A stretch of DNA of 64,000 bases, taken from contig CAYRFF010000002.1 in assembly GCA_964423575.1 (NCBI GenBank), positions 1-64,000 on the forward strand. Reading direction: 5' to 3'. Below are positions 47,519 through 55,530 of the stretch, piece after piece. The position numbers and the translations under genes are program-made. Source of the DNA: CAYRFF01 sp964423575. Its GTDB lineage: Bacteria; Bacteroidota; Bacteroidia; Chitinophagales; Saprospiraceae. Numbering within the stretch: the stretch's first letter is position 1; every line of letters begins with the position of its first letter. Under the pieces are notes generated by a model that searched no databases, was not told the origin of the DNA, and worked only from the letters and a program-made list of their open reading frames with translations.

Positions 47519-48848
47519 AACATATCTATTCATAGCACTGCTTGCGACTGTAAGTGGTCTGCATAGTGTAGCACAATCTCCGACAAATTCGCCATTGACG
47601 ATTATCGGGTTAGGCGAAATTCACATGGATGATCTCCACAGTAAAGGATTTGCCGGATATACCTCCACTGCAGCTTTTGGGGATTATGATACAAACGTCA
47701 GAAACCCTGCAGCATTAGGCCGATTGAAATCTGCAAGCTTTGATGTGGGGGTTAATATGAAGTCAGTAGTACTTAAGCACAATGACTTGTCTGGATCTTC
47801 CTGGCATGGAAGCTTTGATTATCTTCTTTTATCTTTCCCAATATTTAATCCGATAAATGATATTCTTGATAGAGATGAACGCAGACTCACCTGGGGTATG
47901 ATGCTCGGATTAAAACCATACAGCAATCTGGGATATAACATTAGGTCTGATAATGAAATCGAGGGAGATATGATGGTGAGGAGACATTATCAAGGCAAAG
48001 GTGGCACCTATAAAGTTATGTGGGGGAACGGATTGACTTATGATGAGTTTTCCTTTGGACTTCGCTTGGAGTATATTCTGGGTCAGATGGACTTCCGAGT
48101 AAATAGCAATCTTGTTGATGAACCGTACAGTTTTAATATCAGACAGGATAAGAGTCTTTATATGAAGGCCTTTAATTACGATTTAGGCGTCCAGTATAAT
48201 ATCGTCCTCAAAAGAGGTGAATCTGTTACCCGCGATGTAAAGGGAGAACCTATAAAGTATATTAATATTGGTCTTACAGGAAGCTCCAAAATGAAAGCTG
48301 ATTTTACGCAAGATTTTCTAAACCTGAGCATAAGTAATATCGGCAATATAGTCGATACCATTTCTTACGGAAAAAATATACGGAAGGGTGGATTTCTTCC
48401 CGGACACGTGGATGCGGGAGTTATGTACGTACACAATCAGAAGTTAACTGTGTCTGCTGACTATAGCTATCAGACATGGGCACAATACGAAAATCCCTTT
48501 TCCACAGGTGATAACTTTAATTTAAACAACAGCTACCGCTTTGGTGTCGGTGCTGAATTTATTCCTGATGCTCAGGCTCTTACAGGATATTTTAATAGAA
48601 TAAAATATTATCTTGGTGCACACTATGGAAGTGACCCAAGAGTAATAAATGGACATCAACTCGTTGATTATGGTGTCGGTACTGGCTTAACAATGCCGTT
48701 CGTCGGAAGAATGGGCAGAGGTTATGCTACGATTTCTCTTTTCTACAATCACAAGCAAGCTTCTGATGTGAAAGAGAATTATTTTGGTGTCGGTCTTAGT
48801 TTTAGAGGGACTGACAATCAATGGTTTTTGAAATCTAAATTCAATTAA
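47502..48848 (+). CDS. Outer-membrane beta-barrel protein (FadL/PorV-like shape)
   Basis: I start this at the Met (47502) that gives a clean signal peptide (MIKKYKTYLFIALLATVSG, ending SVAQ), for 448 residues. The mature N terminus (SPLTIIGLGE, then FGDYDTNVRNPAALGRL) and the following strand-rich sequence resemble OMPP1/FadL-type transporters or PorV-like proteins, but no exact family is assigned. It ends in a barrel-type strand with aromatic residues. It is coupled to coaX by overlap and sits 3 bases before the first TPR protein gene. Confidence 0.8.
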   Translation: MIKKYKTYLFIALLATVSGLHSVAQSPTNSPLTIIGLGEIHMDDLHSKGFAGYTSTAAFGDYDTNVRNPAALGRLKSASFDVGVNMKSVVLKHNDLSGSSWHGSFDYLLLSFPIFNPINDILDRDERRLTWGMMLGLKPYSNLGYNIRSDNEIEGDMMVRRHYQGKGGTYKVMWGNGLTYDEFSFGLRLEYILGQMDFRVNSNLVDEPYSFNIRQDKSLYMKAFNYDLGVQYNIVLKRGESVTRDVKGEPIKYINIGLTGSSKMKADFTQDFLNLSISNIGNIVDTISYGKNIRKGGFLPGHVDAGVMYVHNQKLTVSADYSYQTWAQYENPFSTGDNFNLNNSYRFGVGAEFIPDAQALTGYFNRIKYYLGAHYGSDPRVINGHQLVDYGVGTGLTMPFVGRMGRGYATISLFYNHKQASDVKENYFGVGLSFRGTDNQWFLKSKFN

Positions 48849-48851
48849 TTT

Positions 48852-50264
48852 ATGAAGAGTTATTTGTTAATATTGTTTTTTGTTTTGGCAGGTGCCTTTC
48901 ATTATAATGCTTTTTCTCAGTGTGAAAACTGGAATGATTCAGATAGGAAAGCCCAGGGGGAAGAAGCACATTCTATTTACAGGGGTGCACTTGAATCAGG
49001 TGATTATAATATAGCCTTTGAGTACTGGCAGACTGCTTATGGTATTGCACCGGCAGCTGATGGTAGACGTGCGGCTCATTATCTGGACGGAATAACAATT
49101 TATGATAATAAATATGAGAATGCCACTACAGAAGAGGAAAAGAAGGAGTATTCTGACTGGGTGCTTAGATTATATGATGAGGCGGCATATTGCTATGAAA
49201 ATCAAGCTATTGTCATTGATGGTTGTGCCGATGAGTCTTGTTATAATTCTGAAGCGGGATATTATCTGGGCAGAAAGGCTTATAAAATGGACGATAAGTT
49301 TAAATCTCCTATAGATGAAATATTTCTAACTTCTAAAAAAGCAATGAAACTTTCCGGGAATAAAACCGAATATATTGTCTTTGGACCACTTAGCAAAGGC
49401 TTGGTGAGCCAGTTCAAAGAAGGAAATATAGAAATTGAAGAAGCTAGAGAATTGCATAAGCAAATGGTAGATATTATTGAATATAATATTGAGCAAGGTG
49501 GAGACTACGTAGCTAGCTATGAATGGGCTTTGAATACAGTAGATAATAGAATCAAAACTATTGAGAACGATTTGTACGATTGCGAGTACTTCATTGAAAA
49601 ATATGCGCCTGAATATGAGGCAGATAAGGAAAATGGAGAGACGATCGAAAGAATATACAGGCTCCTTAAAGCGAGAAAATGCTCGGATGATCTTCCTATT
49701 ATGCAAGAGCTTGAGGCTAAATACGCTGAATATGTTGAGGAGTATAATCGCTTACAAATGTTGGAATTGGCAAAGACTAATCCTGGTGTTGCAGCGAGTC
49801 TTGCCTATGACGAGGGAAGGTTTTCTGATGCTGTGAAACATTATGAAGATGCAATTGAACAGGCTGACACTGATGATAAAAAAGCAGATTATTATTTTAA
49901 TATGGCTTCGATTCAAGGTAGAAGACTGGGGCAGTACGCCAGAGCAAGGGATAATGCCAGAAATGCTGCTCAATTGAGACCGAGTTGGGGTAAACCGTAT
50001 ATGTTAATCGGAGATTTATATGCAACAACAAGTAGAGATTGTGGTGATGCATGGCAACAAAGACTTGCTATTCTCGCTGCGATAGATAAGTATGCTTATG
50101 CTAGACAGATTGATGCAAGTGAAAGAGAGGATGCAAATAGACGTATCGCGAGATATCAGGAGTCATTGCCCCTGAGAGACCAAGCCTTTATGCGTGGCTT
50201 GGCAGAGGGCGATAAAGTTAAAGTCGAGTGCTGGATAGGTGAAGTTGTTACACTTAGATTTTAA
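48852..50264 (+). CDS. Exported TPR protein, first of two paralogues
   Basis: This 470-residue protein has a signal peptide ending NAFSQ. A helical N-terminal region follows (AHSIYRGALESGDYNIAFEY, with conserved Cys). A TPR region lies near residues 315-400 (SLAYDEGRFSDAVKHYEDAI, then LRPSWGKPYMLIGDLY). The protein closes with GDKVKVECWIGEVVTLR. The next gene encodes a lipidated paralogue with the same order and a matching GDxYRVxCWIxExTTVR tail. It lies directly after the outer-membrane protein gene, so it may be that protein's periplasmic partner. Confidence 0.82.
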   Translation: MKSYLLILFFVLAGAFHYNAFSQCENWNDSDRKAQGEEAHSIYRGALESGDYNIAFEYWQTAYGIAPAADGRRAAHYLDGITIYDNKYENATTEEEKKEYSDWVLRLYDEAAYCYENQAIVIDGCADESCYNSEAGYYLGRKAYKMDDKFKSPIDEIFLTSKKAMKLSGNKTEYIVFGPLSKGLVSQFKEGNIEIEEARELHKQMVDIIEYNIEQGGDYVASYEWALNTVDNRIKTIENDLYDCEYFIEKYAPEYEADKENGETIERIYRLLKARKCSDDLPIMQELEAKYAEYVEEYNRLQMLELAKTNPGVAASLAYDEGRFSDAVKHYEDAIEQADTDDKKADYYFNMASIQGRRLGQYARARDNARNAAQLRPSWGKPYMLIGDLYATTSRDCGDAWQQRLAILAAIDKYAYARQIDASEREDANRRIARYQESLPLRDQAFMRGLAEGDKVKVECWIGEVVTLRF

Positions 50265-50284
50265 TCATTAAACAGCAGTAAGAG

Positions 50285-51754
50285 ATGGATACTGGCGTAA
50301 TCAGACTTAAGGACATATTTTCGGTAGGTATACTATTCGTCTTCCTGGCTTTCATTGTTGCGTGTACGCCCAAAGTAGGCGAGGAAGTTACAAAAGAAAC
50401 TCCCAAAGAACCTACTACTGATGTGGAAAAGGAAGATGTAGAATTAAGCGATTGCGTTAAGTTTAGTGAGTCTACAAGGAGGAATGATGCACTTGATGCT
50501 TATTCCATTTACGGAGACTTTATAATGCTGGACAAGTATACTGAATCTTTTGAATATTGGGAGACTGTATATAAATATGCGCCAGCCGGATTAGGTAAAG
50601 AACCGGATGTCTTTACAGACGGGATAATGTATTATGATCATTTCTATAATTCAACTGATGATCCTGACAAGAAGGAAGAATATCTCAACCGCATCTTTGA
50701 ACTGTACGATGAAGCGATTGAATGTTTCCCATTCAAAAAATCTCAACTTGTAGCACGGAGAGCATTTGATTATTACTATAATTATCCCGAACGGATCAGT
50801 AAAGCAGAAATATTTGATGAATTTAAGTATGTCATCAATGCAATGGGGGATGAAACTCCTGTGTATACAATAAATCCTACAACCGCATTGCTGTATAATG
50901 GTCTTAAAGACGAGTTTCTGGAAAGAGATACGGTTAAGAAATATGCCTACGAGATTTTCAATGTAATCCAGGCTAATAAGGATAACCAGAAGGAGGAAGA
51001 ATCCTGGACGATAGTAAAGAATTATTCTTTACAGCTACTGACATATATGGAAGGAGAGGAGGACTTCTATCCTTGTGAATATTATAAGATAGTATATCTG
51101 CCGATGTATCTGGAGAATCCTACTAGTTGTGATACTGTTGAAATGGTATATAGCAAGTTGCGTTATGGCGGCTGTACTGACATTCCGGAAATGGCGCAGA
51201 TGGAAGATTTGATGAATGGGGACTGTAAAGAGGAGGTTATTCCGGAAGAGGGAAGTATTCGCGCGGCATTGGAGGATTATCAGAATGGCAATTATCGTGC
51301 TGCAATTGAAGGTTTCGCCGCATATGTAGACAGGACTGAAGATCCTGAACGTAAAGCCAAGATTTCTATTCTTATCGCAAAAATCTACTATTCAAACCTC
51401 CGCCAGTTTTCTAATTCGCGGAGCTGGGCACTTAAAGCTGCAGGTTATAAAGCTAACTGGGGCGAACCTTATATCCTGATAGGGAAATTATACGCTTCCA
51501 GTGGTTCACTGTGTGGACCGGGGACAGGTTGGGATTCACAGATTGTAACCTGGCCTGCAATTGATAAATGGAACCAGGCCAAGCGTATTGACCCATCTGT
51601 TGCTGCTGAAGCAAATCAACTCATTAGCCAATACGAGAAATATATGCCTTCATTTGCTGATATATTTTCCCGGGTGAGTATTAAGGAAGGAGACCCTTAT
51701 CGCGTGGGTTGCTGGATTCAGGAAACAACAACGGTAAGAGCTGCACCCCGATAA
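50285..51754 (+). CDS. TPR lipoprotein, second of two paralogues
   Basis: This 489-residue protein has a lipobox at FIVAC (about residue 26). A short Lys/Glu/Thr-rich linker follows, then the same layout as the preceding gene: DAYSIYGDFIMLDKYTESFEYWE, cut here to its core FEYWE, a TPR part with GYKANWGEPYILIGKLYAS, and a C-terminal CWIQETTTVRAAP. The shared C-terminal motif is not part of a TPR and may be the functional or sorting element. Tandem with its paralogue, 20 bases apart. Confidence 0.82.
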   Translation: MDTGVIRLKDIFSVGILFVFLAFIVACTPKVGEEVTKETPKEPTTDVEKEDVELSDCVKFSESTRRNDALDAYSIYGDFIMLDKYTESFEYWETVYKYAPAGLGKEPDVFTDGIMYYDHFYNSTDDPDKKEEYLNRIFELYDEAIECFPFKKSQLVARRAFDYYYNYPERISKAEIFDEFKYVINAMGDETPVYTINPTTALLYNGLKDEFLERDTVKKYAYEIFNVIQANKDNQKEEESWTIVKNYSLQLLTYMEGEEDFYPCEYYKIVYLPMYLENPTSCDTVEMVYSKLRYGGCTDIPEMAQMEDLMNGDCKEEVIPEEGSIRAALEDYQNGNYRAAIEGFAAYVDRTEDPERKAKISILIAKIYYSNLRQFSNSRSWALKAAGYKANWGEPYILIGKLYASSGSLCGPGTGWDSQIVTWPAIDKWNQAKRIDPSVAAEANQLISQYEKYMPSFADIFSRVSIKEGDPYRVGCWIQETTTVRAAPR

Positions 51755-51846
51755 AATATTCTGACAAAAGGAACCTTTATCCAAAAACTCTTCTTATTTT
51801 CATTGCCGACATCAGCCATCGATTAAGGTTTAAAAGTTGTTGTTAT

Positions 51847-51860
51847 AGCTTTCGCAAATG
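51847..51860 (+). repeat. 14-base word AGCTTTCGCAAATG, copy 7
   Basis: Intergenic, 28 bases before sdaA. Confidence 0.7.
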
Positions 51861-51887
51861 CGATTTTCGTTTTAAAATATAGAGGAG

Positions 51888-53318
51888 ATGAAGAAAGTTA
51901 AGAAAAAGCTTGAGGTTGAACGTTTAAGCGTATTTGATATTTTTAAAATTGGCGTAGGTCCGTCGAGCTCACATACATTAGGGCCATGGGTTGCCGCCAG
52001 ACAATTTGTAGCGGAATTAGGTGAACGCAAGTTACAGAGTCTGAAAATTCATTTATATGGCTCACTTTCCCTTACCGGCAAAGGGCATTATACTCATTAT
52101 GCTGCAATGCTAGGTCTGGAAGACTTTGATCCTAAAACCATTGATACTTCCAAAATCAATGATTATATAGATAGAATAGCTGATGAAAAGACTTTGAATA
52201 TTCCGGGGAATAAAATCCCCTTCGATCCGGATACCGATATAGTATTTGAGAAATATTCATTGGATTTTCATCCAAATGCAATGACATTTGAGGCAACTCA
52301 TCAAGAAGGAAAAGTAGAGAAATCCACTTTCTATTCCGTCGGAGGAGGTTTTATTGTTAAGGATGGGGAAACCAAGGCAAATGAACATCATGTTGTTCTA
52401 CCTTATCCTGTAGACAGTGGGAAGGAATTGATTGCACATACAGAAAATACCGGCCTGAGTATTTCAGGGGTTGTGTGGGAAAACGAAAAGGTTTTCCAGT
52501 CAGAAGAGGAAACAAGGAAAGATATTCTCGAGATATGGAGAACCATGGAAGATTCTATTTTCCGTGGATGTAATACCGGTGGAATTCTCCCGGGAGGCTT
52601 AAACGTAACGAGAAGAGCCAAGGCTATGAGTGAAAGCTTGCTAGGTGGAAAAACCTTTTCCAATGTCGAGGACTGGCGCGTAGCAATCCGTGAAACCGGT
52701 AAAGAGTATGACAACGTAAATAAGTGGCTGAGCTGCTTTGCCCTTGCAGTGAATGAGGAGAATGCGGCGATGGGACGGATTGTAACTTCACCGACCAATG
52801 GTGCTGCCGGAATTATTCCTGCAGTGCTGATGCACTATACCTGTTTTGAAGATTATAAAGGGGAAGATGATATTGTACGTTTTCTGATGACAGCAGGAGA
52901 GATAGGTTGTATTTTTAAGAAAAATGCGACGATTTCTGCGGCAATGGGCGGTTGTCAAGCGGAAACAGGCGTTGCGTCTGCTATGTCTGCCGGTGCCATT
53001 GCTGAATTGAAAGGAGCCGACCCTAAGCGAGTTCTAATGGCTGCTGAGATAGCTATGGAACATCATCTTGGTTTAACATGTGATCCGGTTATGGGACTTG
53101 TTCAGATTCCTTGCATTGAAAGAAATACAATGGGCGCCAATAAAGCACTTACTGCTGCCAATCTCGCATTATCTGGGAATCCTGAAGATGCGATTGTTGA
53201 TTTTGACACAGTTGTAGAGACTATGTGGGCAACTGCCTTGGATATGTTGGATAAATACAAGGAAACTTCTCAGGGAGGCCTTGCAATTCACGTATCTCAA
53301 GCCAGTCCTAATTGTTAG
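51888..53318 (+). CDS. sdaA: L-serine ammonia-lyase, iron-sulfur type
   Basis: This 476-residue single-chain enzyme deaminates L-serine to pyruvate. The N-terminal beta domain has FKIGVGPSSSHTLGPW. The C-terminal alpha domain supplies the cluster cysteines in GGCQAETG, TCDPVMG and IPCIERN, and the SPTNGAAGIIPAVL loop. Full length for the bacterial [4Fe-4S] family. A purine-rich GAGGAG stretch precedes the start, one of the few SD-like sequences in the window. Confidence 0.95.
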   Translation: MKKVKKKLEVERLSVFDIFKIGVGPSSSHTLGPWVAARQFVAELGERKLQSLKIHLYGSLSLTGKGHYTHYAAMLGLEDFDPKTIDTSKINDYIDRIADEKTLNIPGNKIPFDPDTDIVFEKYSLDFHPNAMTFEATHQEGKVEKSTFYSVGGGFIVKDGETKANEHHVVLPYPVDSGKELIAHTENTGLSISGVVWENEKVFQSEEETRKDILEIWRTMEDSIFRGCNTGGILPGGLNVTRRAKAMSESLLGGKTFSNVEDWRVAIRETGKEYDNVNKWLSCFALAVNEENAAMGRIVTSPTNGAAGIIPAVLMHYTCFEDYKGEDDIVRFLMTAGEIGCIFKKNATISAAMGGCQAETGVASAMSAGAIAELKGADPKRVLMAAEIAMEHHLGLTCDPVMGLVQIPCIERNTMGANKALTAANLALSGNPEDAIVDFDTVVETMWATALDMLDKYKETSQGGLAIHVSQASPNC

Positions 53319-53361
53319 ATGCTGAGTTTGAAGATTTATTTACAATATTTACAAAAAAGAC

Positions 53362-53392
53362 TTGTATAGGTTAAAAAGTATTGTTATATTTG
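53362..53392 (+). promoter_or_regulatory. Promoter of the tRNA gene
   Basis: TTG at 53362-53364, a 20-base spacer and a perfect TATATTTG at 53385-53392, placing the transcript start about 30 bases before the tRNA. Confidence 0.7.
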
Positions 53393-53426
53393 CATTCCCA
53401 TCAGAAAGGTGGGGAAATAATCACAT

Positions 53427-53499
<73 letters not shown>

Positions 53500-53504
53500 C
53501 AAGG

Positions 53505-53544
53505 AAAGGCAATCGGTGTTGAATCGGTTGCCTTTTGTTTTTTT
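53505..53544 (+). terminator. Intrinsic terminator after tRNA-fMet
   Basis: Arms AAAGGCAATCG and CGGTTGCCTTT pair over 11 positions (one G-T wobble) and are followed by a T-run. An almost identical copy lies at 53611-53650. Confidence 0.9.
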
Positions 53545-53581
53545 GAGAAATATGTTGGGCTTTTATCCGCCTATGGCGGAC

Positions 53582-53650
53582 GTCAGGTTCATACCTGTCC
53601 CCGCCAAGTTAAAGGCAATCGGTGTTGAATCGGTTGCCTTTTGTTTTTTA
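53582..53650 (+). repeat. Duplicated 3' end of tRNA-fMet plus terminator
   Basis: CAGGTTCATACCTGTCCCCG copies the T-arm and acceptor strand of the tRNA at 53476-53496 with small changes. It is followed by a near-exact copy of the terminator hairpin. The 5' half of the tRNA is absent, so no functional tRNA is made. Between the copies lies a TCCGCC/GGCGGA palindrome (53565-53580). Confidence 0.85.
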
Positions 53651-53690
53651 ACTCTATGCTTATCTATTGCCCCGGGATTAATCCATTGTG

Positions 53691-53736
53691 ACGGATCGGT
53701 AAGCTACCTGCCATAGGCGGGAGATTGCTGAGCTGG
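53691..53736 (+). repeat. REP-like unit 1
   Basis: Begins ACGGATCGGTAAGC and ends GATTGCTGAGC, enclosing the hairpin CCTGCCATAGGCGGG. A second block (about 53737-53787) with a GGCCCCGGGCTCAC core follows. Confidence 0.65.
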
Positions 53737-53906
53737 TTTTTCTTTCGGCCCCGGGCTCACTAATCCCTTTGGGCTTAATGATCCCTTTATACCGGGAAAC
53801 GAGGATTGGTAAGTCGTGAGTAAGTTTTGTGTTACGGCGGACGCGTGCTGAGCCGGTTTAACGGGCAAAGGATAAGTATGGAATTCTTTCATAAGGCACA
53901 GGTGTT

Positions 53907-54013
53907 GAGCCGGTAAGCTACCTGCCATAGGCGGGAGATTGCTGAGCCGAGTTTTCTATGGGACCCGAGCTCGCCAATCTCTACGAGCTTAACGATCTCT
54001 TCAGTGCGTGTAA
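53907..54013 (+). repeat. REP-like unit 2 with trailing block
   Basis: GCCGGTAAGCTACCTGCCAT through GCTGAGCCGAG repeats unit 1 almost exactly. The trailing block (GGGACCCGAGCTCGCCAATC, then CTTCAGTGCGTGTAAT) recurs at 55115-55240. It ends about 50 bases before the transposase start. Confidence 0.65.
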
Positions 54014-54063
54014 TCGCTATCATTTTTGTATATTGTAGTTGTATTACTATGAAACGTTAAAAG

Positions 54064-54690
54064 ATGAAAATAAACTACTGGGCAGACTTCGAGTATGGTA
54101 GCAGATATCACATATATAACAAGGCTCCATCAAAGCGAGAGCTATTTTATGATGCAGAAGACTATAATAGATTTCTGGTGAAATATGAGAATCTGTTTTC
54201 AGCATATTTTATAACTTATGCTTACTGTTTAATGCCTAACCACTTTCATTTTCTTGTGAAAGTCAAGTCGAAGTTTAGCGAGGAATTCCTCATTGAGGAA
54301 GGCAGCAAAGCCGCAACAAACCTATTAACAGGACAAACTACAGTCAATCAATTTATTGCGGACCAATTTAGAAGATTTTTAAGCGGCACAACAATATATT
54401 TAAATAAGAAATATAAAATGGAAGGAGCTGCTTTTCGTCAAAGAGTTAAGAGAGTTCATGTAAATTCTGAAAATCGCATCCTTGAACTGTTGTGTTACAT
54501 CCATCATAACCCACTTCATCATGGTATTTCGCATGACTATGATGTCTGGCCTTATACATCATATAATAAATATTTAAAAAACCCTCAGGATAAAGACTTG
54601 TACAAGTTTATGGAAGATTTAGGGGGTGTCGAGTCTTTTCTTGAAATCCATGAAAACTATAGAGATGAATGGCTAAAAAATGCAGAGTAG
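54064..54690 (+). CDS. REP-associated tyrosine transposase (Y1_Tnp, IS200-like)
   Basis: This 208-residue protein has the HUH motif in YCLMPNHFHFLVKVK (about residues 56-70). The RAYT-type motif is ELLCYIHHNPLHHGI (about 141-155), where the Tyr is the likely nucleophile. Length and layout fit single-domain RAYT proteins, which are usually not part of a self-moving element but act on short palindromic repeats. REP-like units flank it closely: one ends about 50 bases upstream and one begins 2 bases after its stop. Confidence 0.88.
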   Translation: MKINYWADFEYGSRYHIYNKAPSKRELFYDAEDYNRFLVKYENLFSAYFITYAYCLMPNHFHFLVKVKSKFSEEFLIEEGSKAATNLLTGQTTVNQFIADQFRRFLSGTTIYLNKKYKMEGAAFRQRVKRVHVNSENRILELLCYIHHNPLHHGISHDYDVWPYTSYNKYLKNPQDKDLYKFMEDLGGVESFLEIHENYRDEWLKNAE

Positions 54691-54691
54691 T

Positions 54692-54726
54692 GACGGATCG
54701 GTAAGCCCAGAGGGATTGCTGAGCCG
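54692..54726 (+). repeat. REP-like unit 3
   Basis: ACGGATCGGTAAGC to GATTGCTGAGCCGG, with a shorter centre (CCAGAGG) than units 1 and 2. It touches the stop codon of the transposase gene. Confidence 0.65.
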
Positions 54727-54908
54727 GAATCCTTACCCACGGCGGACACGCGTAGTGCTGAGTATTGATTTTTGAAAATGACACTAATGCAGCACTCATA
54801 TAAGCGAGTCGATATGGTATAAGGAGCGTTGCACTCAAAGAATAAAATCATCTTTAAAATAAAACTCTGCAAAACCAGCTTGAAGGAGTTTCTATGATAT
54901 GAAGCAGA

Positions 54909-54925
54909 AAAACCTCTGAGGTTTT
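54909..54925. repeat. Perfect palindrome AAAACCTCTGAGGTTTT
   Basis: Eight-base arms around a central T; the same core recurs at 54983-55003. Confidence 0.7.
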
Positions 54926-54982
54926 CCCCATTTATCAGATACCTTCCCTTTTAATTATTAGTAACTGAAATAGGTTATCCAG

Positions 54983-55003
54983 AATAAACCTCTGAGGTTT
55001 ATT
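54983..55003. repeat. Perfect palindrome with AAACCTC/GAGGTTT core
   Basis: Ten-base arms (AATAAACCTC and GAGGTTTATT) around a central T, about 60 bases after the first copy. Confidence 0.7.
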
Positions 55004-55108
55004 GCGCCTTAAAAAAGTGAGTACAGTAAACAATTATTAGAATTTGAGTATAAATATTTGTAAAAGAAATAAGTGTCAATGGTAACGAGCACGAAGTACA
55101 AGTCAAAG

Positions 55109-55302
55109 TATGCTGAGCCGAGTTTTCTATGGGCCCCGAGCCCTTGGGCTCACCAATCTCTACGAGTTTGCCCTGTGAAATCATCGGAGATGCATATTTT
55201 ACTGGGCTTAATGATCCCTTCAGTGCGTGTGATTCTTAATCCCTGTTGTAAGATCGGTAAGCCAGTGGTATAGCCTTGTGGGGTGCAAGGATTGCCGAGC
55301 TG
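55109..55302 (+). repeat. REP-like block and unit 4
   Basis: Block 55109-55240 (TGCTGAGCCGAGTTTTCTAT onward, with CTTCAGTGCGTGTGATT at its end) repeats 53940-54013 with an insertion of about 45 bases. Unit 4 (55251-55302) has AGATCGGTAAGC-like and GGATTGCCGAGCTG ends. Confidence 0.6.
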
Positions 55303-55530
55303 AATAATTACCACAAAGATTACTCCAAAACAAATGCTGATCCGGAATTCTTTTAATCTACTAGCGGGCAATAGATAAGAGATAAACCAATAAATTCCTC
55401 TCCTTTAAACAAAATTCCTTTTTATGCTTTATATTATCCATTAACTTCAAGCAGAATACGATATTTGCCGAAAGGCTATCTGAAATTCTATAGCCGGAAA
55501 ATTATAGCACTAAAAACTTAAGTTCAGAAA

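Larger units (their letters stand above)
54691..55530. other. Gene-free repeat region
   Basis: These 840 bases hold REP-like units 3 and 4, a trailing block shared with unit 2, and two perfect AAACCTC/GAGGTTT palindromes. Short frames on the minus strand are made of these repeats and are not credible genes. Confidence 0.6.

Noticed and set aside
53582..53605. Second tRNA gene
   Set aside because: Only the T-arm and 3' acceptor strand are present; the D-arm and anticodon arm are missing.
53516..53928. Short frames on both strands after the tRNA
   Set aside because: They are made of tRNA duplication, terminator and REP-like repeats.
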